Below are positions 34,048 to 42,397 of a stretch of 53,101 nucleotides of DNA, piece after piece (position 1 is the stretch's first letter; every line of letters begins with the position of its first letter). A program made the translations under genes and the position numbers. The notes below the pieces were generated by a model. It was not told the origin of the DNA. It searched no databases and worked only from the letters and a program-made list of their open reading frames with translations. Origin of the DNA: Treponema sp. UBA1226 (GTDB taxonomy: Bacteria > Spirochaetota > Spirochaetia > Treponematales > Treponemataceae); the NCBI GenBank assembly GCA_002309195.1, contig DBWY01000009.1, forward strand, positions 50,211-103,311. The letters run 5' to 3'.

Positions 34048-34345
34048 AGTACCTGTCCTTCTTAGATCAAGTCTATTTTTGTGATTTCTGGCGGAATTTA
34101 CTAAAATACCGGTTTATCATTAAGATAAATCCTGGGGCTTTTGATAAATTCCATTTCTTTTTAATTTTAAGAAAACAGTCGCTGTTCAAACAGAATCAAC
34201 GCTGCGAGAGTGAGTATATACACTTTTGTGGGTTTTGTCAAAATAAGAACTGTAATTACCCGGAAGTATATGAGCGATTTGATAAAATCGCGACAAATAA
34301 AGCAAAAAGCCTTTGGGGTAAGAAGTATAATTTACTTTATTTATC
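34048..34345. other. Divergent intergenic region between panB and rpsF
   Basis: No gene is supported here. Visible elements are the palindrome TTTATCATTAAGATAAA (34113-34129), about 65 bases upstream of panB and a possible operator, and a 7-bp hairpin GCGATTT/AAATCGC with a GATA loop (34274-34291). The hairpin has no T tract, so it is not a terminator. No classical riboswitch consensus was recognised. Confidence 0.4.
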
Positions 34346-34374
34346 TTGACTTATAATTACTATTTTGCTATCAT
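34346..34374 (+). promoter_or_regulatory. Promoter of the rpsF operon
   Basis: TTGACT (34346-34351), 17 bases, TATCAT (34369-34374), 59 bases before the rpsF ATG. Confidence 0.7.
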
Positions 34375-34393
34375 TATCAAATCTAACCCCCTT

Positions 34394-34413
34394 GAGACTA
34401 CGTATGTAGTCTC
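34394..34413 (+). promoter_or_regulatory. Perfect 8-bp hairpin in the rpsF leader
   Basis: GAGACTAC and GTAGTCTC with a GTAT loop, 20 bases ahead of the rpsF ATG and just before its AAGGAG ribosome-binding site. Not followed by Ts, so a regulatory stem rather than a terminator is likelier. Confidence 0.55.
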
Positions 34414-34433
34414 CATGACCATAAGGAGAAAAT

Positions 34434-34721
34434 ATGAGAAACTATGAACTTATGACTATCTTCCCATTAGACGAAGATAAGTACAAGAGAGGTTCAGACA
34501 ACGTAAAGGCTGTTCTCTCTCAGTTTGGTGCCGAAATCGAAAAAGAAGAACCATTCGGTGACCGTGACCTTACCTACGAAGTTAAAAAACAGAAACGCGG
34601 ACGTTTCGTTCTTTTTAACATCAAATCAAATCCAGGCAAAATTGCAGAAATTGATAAGCAGTTCAAATTGAACGCAGATCTTATCAAGTACATGTTTGTT
34701 CAGGTTGAAGAAAAGAAATAA
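34434..34721 (+). CDS. rpsF: 30S ribosomal protein S6
   Basis: 95 residues. The N-terminus MRNYELMTIFPLDED and the segment KEEPFGDRDLTYEVKKQKRGRFVLFNIKSNPGKI are standard S6. S6 binds S18 in the platform of the small subunit. First gene of rpsF-ssb-rpsR-rplI-dnaB, a common bacterial order. A good ribosome-binding site (AAGGAG) precedes the ATG. Confidence 0.96.
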   Translation: MRNYELMTIFPLDEDKYKRGSDNVKAVLSQFGAEIEKEEPFGDRDLTYEVKKQKRGRFVLFNIKSNPGKIAEIDKQFKLNADLIKYMFVQVEEKK

Positions 34722-34770
34722 TTCTTTTAATTCTATTCCGCTTAAAATTTTTATTTGAGGAGGCTTTTTT

Positions 34771-35262
34771 ATGACAGATGTAAACCGTGTAAACATAATC
34801 GGTCGTCTTACTCGTGACATCAATGCAGATGAACGTTCCTTTGCTTATCTTCCTAATGGAACTGCAAGAGCCAATGTGAGTATTGCCGTAAACAGAAGCC
34901 GCAAAAATGGAGATCAGTGGGTAGATGAAGTAAGTTACTTTGATGTAACTATTTGGGGAAAGACAGCAGAAAATCTTAAACCTTATTTACAGAAGGGTAA
35001 ACAGATTGCTGTTGACGGCTATCTTAGACAGGACCGTTGGGAAAAAGACGGTCAGAAAAACAGTCGTGTAACTATCGTTGCAGAAAATGTTCAGTTATTG
35101 GGCGGAAGATCGGATAACGGTGGATCTGGAGACCAGCCATCTGGGGGTTTTGCTCCGAAATTCCAGCCAAGACCAGCAGGTTCAGCAAATAGTGCACCTA
35201 GTCCTATGGATGATGTTCCATATGGAGAAGATACAAGCTTCCCTGAAGATATTCCGTTTTAA
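34771..35262 (+). CDS. ssb: Single-stranded DNA-binding protein
   Basis: 163 residues. An OB-fold occupies residues 1-112 (VNIIGRLTRDI, FDVTIWGKTAENLKPYLQKGKQIAVDGYLRQDRWE). A Gly/Pro/Ser-rich linker follows, and the acidic tip ends SFPEDIPF, the site where repair and replication partners dock. It coats single-stranded DNA during replication. Located between rpsF and rpsR with a GAGGAGG ribosome-binding site. Confidence 0.96.
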   Translation: MTDVNRVNIIGRLTRDINADERSFAYLPNGTARANVSIAVNRSRKNGDQWVDEVSYFDVTIWGKTAENLKPYLQKGKQIAVDGYLRQDRWEKDGQKNSRVTIVAENVQLLGGRSDNGGSGDQPSGGFAPKFQPRPAGSANSAPSPMDDVPYGEDTSFPEDIPF

Positions 35263-35281
35263 TTTTTAATAGGAGATTAAT

Positions 35282-35620
35282 ATGTCAGACGAAACAATGG
35301 ATATGCAGTCTGTAGAAGATAAAGACCAGGCAGTTATGGAATCTAACGAAGCTAGTCTTGCTGGTGACGGACGCGAAGGTGAGGGACGTGGTGCCCGCGC
35401 AAAAGGTAAAACTTTCTTTAGAAAAAAAGTTTGCCGCTTCTGTGCTAACAAAGCAAAAATCGATTACAAAGATGCTGACGGACTTCGCCGCTTTACAACA
35501 GAAAGAGGAAAGATTCTTCCTCGCCGCATCACAGGCACATGTGCAAAACACCAGAGAGAACTTGCACGCGAAATCAAACGCGCTCGTTCAATCTGTCTTT
35601 TACCATACGTTGCAGAATAA
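35282..35620 (+). CDS. rpsR: 30S ribosomal protein S18 with acidic N-terminal extension
   Basis: 112 residues, about 35 longer than usual. The S18 core is residues 44-112 ([58 protein letters not shown]). Residues 1-43 are an extra segment, acidic at first ([23 protein letters not shown]) and then Gly/Arg-rich. The ATG is preceded by AGGAG, so the extension is probably translated. An internal ATG near residue 19 has no comparable site. S18 partners with S6 encoded upstream. Confidence 0.94.
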   Translation: MSDETMDMQSVEDKDQAVMESNEASLAGDGREGEGRGARAKGKTFFRKKVCRFCANKAKIDYKDADGLRRFTTERGKILPRRITGTCAKHQRELAREIKRARSICLLPYVAE

Positions 35621-35636
35621 ATTAAATTTAAATAAG

Positions 35637-35670
35637 GGTGCTGCGATCTAACTCCTGGTGACGCGGTGCC
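35637..35670 (+). promoter_or_regulatory. G+C-rich hairpin in the rplI leader
   Basis: GGTGCTGCG (35637-35645) can pair over nine positions with CGCGGTGCC (35662-35670), with three G-U pairs, around a 16-base loop. It lies between the rpsR stop and the rplI ribosome-binding site in an otherwise A+T-rich gap. Confidence 0.45.
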
Positions 35671-35693
35671 TTAAAAAGAAAAGGAGCTTGAAT

Positions 35694-36248
35694 ATGAAAG
35701 TAATTCTTAATGCAGATGTAAAACACCTCGGTGAAGAAGGTGACGTAAAAGTAGTTGCAAACGGTTATTACCGCAACTTTCTTTTTCCAAGAAATTTAGC
35801 TGTTCCTTACAACGAAGCAACAGTTGCATATTTCGAAAGCCGCAAAGCAGAAATCGAAGCTAAAAAAGATGCTAAGAGAGCTGCTTCTGCAAGCCTCAAG
35901 GAAAAACTCGAAGCTACAGCACTCGAAATCTCAGTTCCTGCTGGAACAAACGGAAAACTTTATGGTGCCGTTACTTCTCAGTCAGTTATGGAACTCCTTG
36001 CTAAACAGGGATTCGAAATTGAACGCAAAAAGATTGAAATTCCAGGTCTTGCAATCAAGTCTTGCGGTAACTACAAAGTTACAATCAAACTTTATGAAGC
36101 ACAGACTGCAGAAGTTCATCTTACTGTAAAAGCTCAGGAAGACAAATCTGCTGCTGCAGAAAAAAAGGCAGATAAAAAAGCAGAAAAGAAAGCTGAGCCA
36201 AAAGCAGAAGAAGCTAAACCACAGGAAGAAGCAGAGGCTAATGCCTAA
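35694..36248 (+). CDS. rplI: 50S ribosomal protein L9 with charged C-terminal tail
   Basis: 184 residues from the ATG at 35694, which has AAGGAG upstream; a longer frame from 35658 is not supported. The L9 N-domain (MKVILNADVKHLGEEGDVKVVANGYYRNFLFPRNLA), the long connecting helix and the C-domain (GKLYGAVTSQSVMELL) fill residues 1-147. The final 35 residues are an Ala/Lys/Glu-rich repeat-like tail beyond normal L9. L9 stabilises the L1 arm region and limits frameshifting. Confidence 0.94.
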   Translation: MKVILNADVKHLGEEGDVKVVANGYYRNFLFPRNLAVPYNEATVAYFESRKAEIEAKKDAKRAASASLKEKLEATALEISVPAGTNGKLYGAVTSQSVMELLAKQGFEIERKKIEIPGLAIKSCGNYKVTIKLYEAQTAEVHLTVKAQEDKSAAAEKKADKKAEKKAEPKAEEAKPQEEAEANA

Positions 36249-36271
36249 GTAAATCCCTAAGGGTTTAAAAT

Positions 36272-36307
36272 TAAAGCCGGGAAACTTGAAAAAGTGACTC
36301 GGCTTTA
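36272..36307 (+). terminator. Weak terminator or attenuator between rplI and dnaB
   Basis: TAAAGCCG (36272-36279) and CGGCTTTA (36300-36307) pair around a 20-base loop. The following T content (GTTGTCTTTTG) is poor, so some readthrough into dnaB is likely. Confidence 0.5.
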
Positions 36308-36365
36308 GTTGTCTTTTGAGAAGAATTAAAAAATGTTATGCTGTTAAGATGTAAAAGGGGGTATC

Positions 36366-37703
36366 ATGACACAATACAACGAATTAAAGGATAAAGTTCC
36401 GCCACACAATCTCGAAGCTGAGCAGGCTGTTTTAGGTGCACTTCTTCTTGACTGGGACGCATTATCAAATGTTGTGTCAATGCTCGACAGCGAAAAATTT
36501 TATTCATACCAGAATAAACTTATTTACGATGCGATGATAAATCTCTTTCGTCAGAACATCCACGGTGATACCCTTGCACTTATAAACGAACTTACAAAAT
36601 CAGGAAAACTCGAAGAAGCAGGCGGAACTGCATATATTGCATCCCTTACAGACCTTGTTCCGACAGCAGCAAACGTAGAGTTCTACGCAAAAATCGTTCT
36701 TGACCAGGCAGTGCGCCGCGAGCTTATCAGGATCTCACAGGAGTTAAAAGCCTGCTCATATGATGAAACAAAAGAAAGCCGTGGAATAATCGAAGAAGCA
36801 GAAAAATTAATCTTTACGCTTTCTGATAAAAACCAGACAACAAAAGTTTACGACATGCAGAACATTGTAAACAAGACAATTTCTACGGTAAACGATCACT
36901 ATAAAAACAAAACTTCATTTACAGGAATCCCGTCAGGCTTTGCAGAACTTGACTCAATGACAAGCGGATTCCAGAATTCTGAACTTATAATCCTCGGTGC
37001 GCGTCCGTCTATCGGTAAAACTGCAATGGCACTTTCGATGATGGAACATATTGCAATCGAGCAGAAGATTCCATGCGGATTCTTTAGTCTTGAAATGTCA
37101 TACGAAATGATCGGTCAGCGACTTTTAAGCCAGGTTGCCCGTGTTCCGGGTGGTAAGCTAAAAAGCGGTATGTTAAGGCTTGAGGATTTTCATAAGCTTC
37201 AGGATGCGGCAGGAAGATGTTATTATGCGCCGCTTTATGTAGTCGATGTTCCTAACATGCCGCTTCTTGACTTAAAAGCTATGGCACGGCGTCTTGTAGT
37301 TAATCAGGGTGTAAAAATTATTTTCATCGACTACATCGGCTTGATTTCTACAGATATGCCTACATCCCAGGTCTGGGAGCAGGTTTCTGAAATTTCTAAA
37401 TCATTAAAAGCACTTGCACGTGAGCTTAATATTCCGATTGTTGCACTTTCACAGGTTGCGCGTGATGCAGAAGGTAATGAACCAAACCTTGCACAGCTTC
37501 GTGGTTCTGGTAGTATTGAACAGGATGCCGATGTAGTTATGTTCCTTCACAGAGAAAGGGTAAAGACTGTCGAACGCGACGCCGTGCAGGATGCAAAACT
37601 CATCGTTGCAAAACAGCGTAACGGTCCGACAGGTGATGTCGACATACTCTTTTTGTCTTCTTACACGAAATTCGAGAACAAGGCAAAAGAGTCGTCAACT
37701 TAA
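36366..37703 (+). CDS. dnaB: Replicative DNA helicase DnaB
   Basis: 445 residues. Hexameric helicase that opens DNA at the fork and recruits primase. N-terminal domain (residues 8-110) starts VPPHNLEAEQAVLGALLLD. The RecA-type motor has Walker A GARPSIGKTAMA near 211, Walker B VKIIFIDYIGLI near 318 and the arginine-finger region QLRGSGSIEQDADVVMFLHRE near 378. No intein. It closes the rpsF operon and is convergent with the P83-like gene only 8 bases away. Confidence 0.96.
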   Translation: MTQYNELKDKVPPHNLEAEQAVLGALLLDWDALSNVVSMLDSEKFYSYQNKLIYDAMINLFRQNIHGDTLALINELTKSGKLEEAGGTAYIASLTDLVPTAANVEFYAKIVLDQAVRRELIRISQELKACSYDETKESRGIIEEAEKLIFTLSDKNQTTKVYDMQNIVNKTISTVNDHYKNKTSFTGIPSGFAELDSMTSGFQNSELIILGARPSIGKTAMALSMMEHIAIEQKIPCGFFSLEMSYEMIGQRLLSQVARVPGGKLKSGMLRLEDFHKLQDAAGRCYYAPLYVVDVPNMPLLDLKAMARRLVVNQGVKIIFIDYIGLISTDMPTSQVWEQVSEISKSLKALARELNIPIVALSQVARDAEGNEPNLAQLRGSGSIEQDADVVMFLHRERVKTVERDAVQDAKLIVAKQRNGPTGDVDILFLSSYTKFENKAKESST

Positions 37704-37711
37704 AAGATATT

Positions 37712-39295
37712 CTAGTTTAAATCCTTAGAGCTTAATATTCTTGCTTTTCCGCTCTTGTCTGTAACGAAGATTCCGTCTCCAGTTACAACAATCGGAGTTG
37801 CAGGATTAACTTCTACATTTGATTTTGCAGTACATTTAAGGCTTGAGTTAAAGCGGCCTGTGTAGTACTTACCGTTGTCATTGATTACACAGTAGTAGTC
37901 AGAACCGGCATTTGTAAGTACAGACTGATCTGCAATTACTTCTTCTGATTCACCGACAATTTCGAGATTGTCCTTGTCAATATGAACAAGTTTTACAGCA
38001 CCTTTTTTGCTTGTCTGTCCTGCAATTGCAATAAAGTTATTTCCATCGTTAAAGATAACTCTGTTTCTGATAACTTTTACAGAAGAAGTTTTTAATTCTT
38101 TTCCGTCTTCTTTATTAACCTTTACGATTGTAGAAAGGAGGGAAGAAGAGTCAACAAGTTTAAGTGCATATACACCATTCTTTGCTTCTGTTTCTTTATT
38201 CTGAATTACTTCTTTCTGGTCTTTTGCAATTTCTTTTCTTTCTGTCTGAGCTTCGGTCTGTTTTTTATCTGCCTTAGCCTGTTCTTTCTGAGCTTCGCTC
38301 TTAGCTTCTTCTGTCTTTTCTTTCTGCTTTTCTACTTTTTCTTCCTGTTTTGCTACTTCTGTTTTCTTTTCGTCAGCTTTTTTCTGTGCTTCTTCTGCGT
38401 CTTTTTTAGCCTGTTTGTCTTTTGGATTTTCTTCGGCTTTCTGTTTTGCATCATCAGCTTTTTTCTGTGCTTCCTGAGCTTCTTCTTTTTTCTGTGCAAG
38501 CTCTTTCTTTTCTTCTTTTAATTTTTCTTCCTGCTTTGTTGCTTCTTTCTGAGCGTCGTTTGCTTTTTCCTGTGCGGTTTCTGCTTCGCGCTCTTTGATG
38601 TCAACCATGTTCTTTCTTTCGTCAATTCCCTTATCATCTTCTTCTTTCATGGAATTAACTACATTTTTATCACTGATTACAGAAGTATCAACAGTACTTA
38701 ATCCGCCGTTTACATCAGAAAGAGGAATTACAATCTGAGAATTTCCTGCCCATTCTTTCCATGAAATGGCAAGACCTGCTTTATCTTCTGAAAGATTCTT
38801 GATTACAACATCCTTGTACTTGCTCTTAAAGTAGTCAAGGTTCTTTCTGTAAACTGCATTGTAAACCGTTACGAATGTTGCAAGAGTGTAGGCGTCATCA
38901 TAACTGTATCCATAAGCCTTTGACATGTAAGAAGCAATGATGTGTCTCAAGTTTCTGATATGGTCAACACCTGCATCTTTTCCTATAACGAGGATGTCTG
39001 CATTGAGTTTTCCTTCGTTCTGGTCATAGCAGTGAATGATATAATACTTATCAGGATTTCCGCGTGTAGAAGACTTTTCTTTTTCAAGATTATTTCCGAG
39101 GCTGTCACCGATTCCTTTGATTGCTTCGAGAGAGTCAACAACTTTGTGCGGTCCGGTATAGTTTTCAAATACAATTGTCTGATTCTGTGTAGACTTGATT
39201 TCTACTTCATCAACATCAAGACAGAATGCAGTAGAAATTACAAATGTAAAAACAAGCACTCCGGCAAGTTTTTTAGTAAAAGAATTGTTACGCAT
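37712..39295 (-). CDS. Borrelia P83/100-family exported coiled-coil protein
   Basis: 527 residues. Signal peptide at residues 1-25 (MRNNSFTKKLAGVLVFTFVI...). Residues about 30-215 form a conserved N-domain with VVDSLEAIKGIGDSLGNNL, KYYIIHCYDQNEGKLNADILVIGKDAGVDHIRNLRHII and YGYSYDDAYTLATFVTVYNAVYR, which I recognise as the P83/100 family. A highly charged coiled coil of EKA/KKE repeats runs about 225-375, and a beta-rich C-domain follows. In Borrelia this family is an immunodominant antigen of unclear biochemical role. Probably periplasmic. A GGAGG ribosome-binding site and a promoter lie upstream. Confidence 0.85.
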   Translation of the reverse strand: MRNNSFTKKLAGVLVFTFVISTAFCLDVDEVEIKSTQNQTIVFENYTGPHKVVDSLEAIKGIGDSLGNNLEKEKSSTRGNPDKYYIIHCYDQNEGKLNADILVIGKDAGVDHIRNLRHIIASYMSKAYGYSYDDAYTLATFVTVYNAVYRKNLDYFKSKYKDVVIKNLSEDKAGLAISWKEWAGNSQIVIPLSDVNGGLSTVDTSVISDKNVVNSMKEEDDKGIDERKNMVDIKEREAETAQEKANDAQKEATKQEEKLKEEKKELAQKKEEAQEAQKKADDAKQKAEENPKDKQAKKDAEEAQKKADEKKTEVAKQEEKVEKQKEKTEEAKSEAQKEQAKADKKQTEAQTERKEIAKDQKEVIQNKETEAKNGVYALKLVDSSSLLSTIVKVNKEDGKELKTSSVKVIRNRVIFNDGNNFIAIAGQTSKKGAVKLVHIDKDNLEIVGESEEVIADQSVLTNAGSDYYCVINDNGKYYTGRFNSSLKCTAKSNVEVNPATPIVVTGDGIFVTDKSGKARILSSKDLN

Positions 39296-39335
39296 TAAAA
39301 AATCCTCCAGATTTATTCCTTTTTATATAAGAAAT

Positions 39336-39364
39336 ATTATACCATTACATATTCAAATCGGCAA
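39336..39364 (-). promoter_or_regulatory. Promoter of the P83/100-like gene
   Basis: Minus strand TTGCCG (39364-39359), 17 bases, TATAAT (39341-39336); its -35 lies within the 3' end of the upstream gene. Confidence 0.6.
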
Positions 39365-41135
39365 GTTTTTGTAAAATGGCTCTGGCGTGGGCTTTTGTCT
39401 TTTCGTCGTACTGAGGATAAAAGAAATTGCTTAAAATCTGCTTTCCTTTTGAGTACAGGGCAGGCCGTCCCATAAAGCGGCATATTTCATAGACTGCGTC
39501 AATCGAAACTTCAAGAAGATATTTGTCGGTCGGATTAGTCTTTCTTATAAGGCGCTCAATTTCCAGAAGTATTTCGCCTGTCGGATCATAGGGAAAACTG
39601 CAGAACGAGACAAGAGCCGATGTTATTAAAGTCTTGTCTTTTTCTGTTTTAAAAAACTCGATTAAAAGCTCCTGGAGGTAAATCGAGTGAACTTCGGGTG
39701 TAATCTTTAAAACCTTTTCTATGTCTGCAGAACTGTAATTTACCTTAAAAATATTGTCTTCAAGTCGTGTAGACTGAACGGTTTTAGTTTCGTTCATTCT
39801 TTCGTTTAACACGGCTGCAAGGTCAGAAGTTATATCGATTTCTGCTTCTCCGTAGTCATAAGCCTTTACAGTCTTTAAAACCTCTTCTGAAAAAGCAGAT
39901 TTTTGCGGACAGTAGTCGATGTTTTCGATAAAGTAATTTTTAGTTCTTTTGTTTAATTCAGCTTTAAAAAAGTCATAAGTCGAAACTTCGTTTTCTTTCG
40001 AAGTCGAAAGGATTTTAAATGCGCTTACAGTCCAGTCTTTTGAAAAAAAGCAGAGGATTCCGTTATCTATGAACATTGCATAAAGCCATTTGTATTTTCC
40101 GCTCTGGGATGGCATTACAAACTCGCGAATGAGCTTTCCCTGAGAGCTGTAAATTACGCACGAACTCTGGTCAAAAATTACGAATTTTTCGTCGATAAAA
40201 TCAATCGACAGGCAAGAATTTTTGTTTATAGCCGGAAGTGAAAAGGAACCTTTTGTGATTCCGCTTTCAAGATCAATTAAATAAAGTCTGTCGTTTGGAG
40301 TAAATAGGGCGCACATGCCTTTTGAAGCTTTACAGTACATCGTATTTGAATTACAGAAAACATCGTTGTTTACCCATTTAGAATAGGTCATGTGATTTTT
40401 GATTCCGTCTTTTTTATCGTTTACAGAACACATACCGATTTTACCGTCAGAAAAGGCAAGAATTACTCCGTCTTCTGTAGAAAAAGAATTGAGCACAGTT
40501 CCCTGAAAAACTATTTCTTCAATTACAGCCCCGTATGGACAGATGCGGAGTGCCTTTGTTTTTGCACCGACAGTTTCTGCCATAAAGACAAGAAGGCTTG
40601 CATCGTTTAAAACGCGCGGCTTTAAGATTCCCTGTTTTTCTGTAGAAATCTTCCACTTTTTTTCTGAGCCTATTGACCAGCAGGCAACCGTATTTTCTCC
40701 TGTAATGTAAACGCGGTCTTCAAAGCCTTGTAACGGGGCTCCAGTCGGAATAAAATCAAGATTCGATGTCCAGAGCGTAAGCCCCGACGGATTTAAAAGA
40801 GAAAGCTGATTTTTCTGGGTTATTACGTAAGTAAAATCATTTTTTGTAACTGTATAGAATTTTATCTTGTCCTTTAAATTTGTAAGCCAGAGATTTTGAC
40901 CCGACTTTGAAGTACACGAAATGAACTTCGAATCCTGAACACATATAAAACCGTAGCTTGTTTTATGAGGAACGTCTGTAGGGTAGCCACCTGTTACAAA
41001 GACAGCGCTTCTGTCAAGTTCATCTAGTTTTATGCTTTTAATATCAGAATCCTGCGCGGATACAGAGGTAAGGGAAGCGATAAAAAAGGCAAGAGGAACT
41101 AGAATTTTTCTTAACTTGTATCTTTTAATATACAT
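39345..41135 (-). CDS. Exported beta-propeller (PQQ-like) protein
   Basis: 596 residues. A signal peptide (residues 1-28, ending SLTSVSA) is followed by about 350 residues of repeating WD/PQQ-like blades, for example KSGQNLWLTNLKDKIKFYTVT, PSGLTLWTSNLDFIPTGAPL and GSEKKWKISTEKQG, each comparing or printing a value in beta-propeller style. The C-terminal 200 residues look helical with repeat character. No catalytic or cofactor motif stands out. It shares one base with the upstream methyltransferase gene and precedes the P83-like gene, so a cell-envelope role is plausible but unproven. Confidence 0.75.
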   Translation of the reverse strand: MYIKRYKLRKILVPLAFFIASLTSVSAQDSDIKSIKLDELDRSAVFVTGGYPTDVPHKTSYGFICVQDSKFISCTSKSGQNLWLTNLKDKIKFYTVTKNDFTYVITQKNQLSLLNPSGLTLWTSNLDFIPTGAPLQGFEDRVYITGENTVACWSIGSEKKWKISTEKQGILKPRVLNDASLLVFMAETVGAKTKALRICPYGAVIEEIVFQGTVLNSFSTEDGVILAFSDGKIGMCSVNDKKDGIKNHMTYSKWVNNDVFCNSNTMYCKASKGMCALFTPNDRLYLIDLESGITKGSFSLPAINKNSCLSIDFIDEKFVIFDQSSCVIYSSQGKLIREFVMPSQSGKYKWLYAMFIDNGILCFFSKDWTVSAFKILSTSKENEVSTYDFFKAELNKRTKNYFIENIDYCPQKSAFSEEVLKTVKAYDYGEAEIDITSDLAAVLNERMNETKTVQSTRLEDNIFKVNYSSADIEKVLKITPEVHSIYLQELLIEFFKTEKDKTLITSALVSFCSFPYDPTGEILLEIERLIRKTNPTDKYLLEVSIDAVYEICRFMGRPALYSKGKQILSNFFYPQYDEKTKAHARAILQKLADLNM

Positions 41136-42349
41136 TAATCACTCTCAAGATAGCATAAACTTTCGATATGGGAAGTCTGCGGGTAAAAATCAAGCAGAAA
41201 GACGCGCTTGATTTTATAGCCTGCCTCAACTAAAAACTTTAAGTCCCGGACATTCGTTACAGGATCGCACGAAAGAAGCCGTATTCTTGAAGGCTTTGTC
41301 CTGCAAAGATAATCAAGGACAGCTTTTTCCATTCCCGAGCGAGGCGGGTCAATTACAACTGCATCAAAAGGTCCGTTCTGTTTTATGACAGATTCTGCGT
41401 TTTCTTTTACCCATTTTTCGCCGCTCAAGCCGTAAGAATCGTGGTTTTTAAGCTTTAAGTTCTGTTCTGCAAAAACAAGGGCGGCCCTGTTATGTTCAAC
41501 TAAAGTAAGGTGATTAAATTTATCTTCGAGGAATACAGAAAAGGTTCCGCAGCCGCTGTACATGTCAAGAACGTTCTGGCCGGAAAGACCGTCTGTTACG
41601 AGTTTTACCGTTTTTTCGAGCATTTTTATGTTTGACTGGAAAAATCCCTGAACATCAAATGAAAGCTTTTTATCGAGGATGTTTACCGTTACGCATGTCG
41701 AAGGATCTATTATGTTTCCGGCATATTTTGGCCTTATATAGTGCTTTAGTTTTTTATTGTTTTTGCCGCCTTTTTTTTCTTCTCTGTTTTTTTCATGCGG
41801 AATCGACACAGAAAGCTCAGGCTCTGCGCATTTTGAACCGAATATGTGGCAGCGTCCTTTTGGTCTGTCTGTGGCCTTTACAGACGCAAAATAGGCGTTT
41901 ACAGCCTCATCTGCAATGACACAGTGGTCTATATAGATTTTTTCGTTGGAATGCCTTTCTTCTAAAGCACCGTCATGCAGCTGAAATCTTGACCTGTAGA
42001 GCGTATTTTGAGAAGTTACGCATTCAATTTCGGGTATTTCGATTCTGTATTTTTCAAAGCAATCCGAAAGGATTTTTTTTCTTAATTCAACCTGGAAATC
42101 ATAATCAATGTGCATGAGATTACAGCCGCCGCATTTCTGGTAATACGGACATTCAGGTGTAATACGCTTTGGAGAAGGCTCGACGATGTTTACTATTTTT
42201 GCAATGTCATAATCTTTTCTGGACTCGACTGTCTCGATTTCGAGTTTTTCACCCGGAACTGCATACGGAACAAAAACGTTTTTTCCGTCGATTTTTGCAA
42301 GACAATCTCCCCCAAAAACCATTTTTTCTGCTATAATAGTAGTGCTCAT
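41135..42349 (-). CDS. TrmA/RlmD-family RNA 5-methyluridine methyltransferase
   Basis: 404 residues. N-terminal TRAM domain (1-58, GGDCLAKIDGKNVFVPYAVPGE). A 4Fe-4S motif CPYYQKCGGCNLMH lies near residue 82, followed by a Rossmann domain with SAM motif VLDMYSGCGTFSVFLE near 250. The conserved DPPRSGM near 325 and catalytic Cys in RIRLLSCDPVTNVRDL near 348 complete the family. It methylates C5 of a uridine in rRNA or tRNA; the exact site (rRNA 747/1939 type or tRNA U54) cannot be told. The stop overlaps the next ATG by one base. Confidence 0.9.
   Translation of the reverse strand: MSTTIIAEKMVFGGDCLAKIDGKNVFVPYAVPGEKLEIETVESRKDYDIAKIVNIVEPSPKRITPECPYYQKCGGCNLMHIDYDFQVELRKKILSDCFEKYRIEIPEIECVTSQNTLYRSRFQLHDGALEERHSNEKIYIDHCVIADEAVNAYFASVKATDRPKGRCHIFGSKCAEPELSVSIPHEKNREEKKGGKNNKKLKHYIRPKYAGNIIDPSTCVTVNILDKKLSFDVQGFFQSNIKMLEKTVKLVTDGLSGQNVLDMYSGCGTFSVFLEDKFNHLTLVEHNRAALVFAEQNLKLKNHDSYGLSGEKWVKENAESVIKQNGPFDAVVIDPPRSGMEKAVLDYLCRTKPSRIRLLSCDPVTNVRDLKFLVEAGYKIKRVFLLDFYPQTSHIESLCYLESD
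42329..42337 (+). promoter_or_regulatory. Extended -10 promoter of the alpha/beta hydrolase gene
   Basis: TGCTATAAT (42329-42337) on the plus strand, inside the first codons of the divergent methyltransferase gene and 61 bases before the hydrolase ATG. No standard -35. Confidence 0.5.
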
Positions 42350-42397
42350 ATTTAGTATGAGTTTATCAAAAAAATTAAATTAAGTGGAGTACTAAAA

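Noticed and set aside
34274..34291. Hairpin as a terminator or small RNA end
   Set aside because: No T tract on either strand and no promoter-like sequence at a sensible distance; left as an unexplained stem.
34048..34433. Riboswitch in the panB/rpsF divergent region
   Set aside because: No conserved riboswitch core was recognised; only short hairpins are visible.
38200..38620. Low-complexity repeat DNA within the P83-like gene
   Set aside because: The repetitive appearance is explained by the encoded Glu/Lys/Ala coiled coil.
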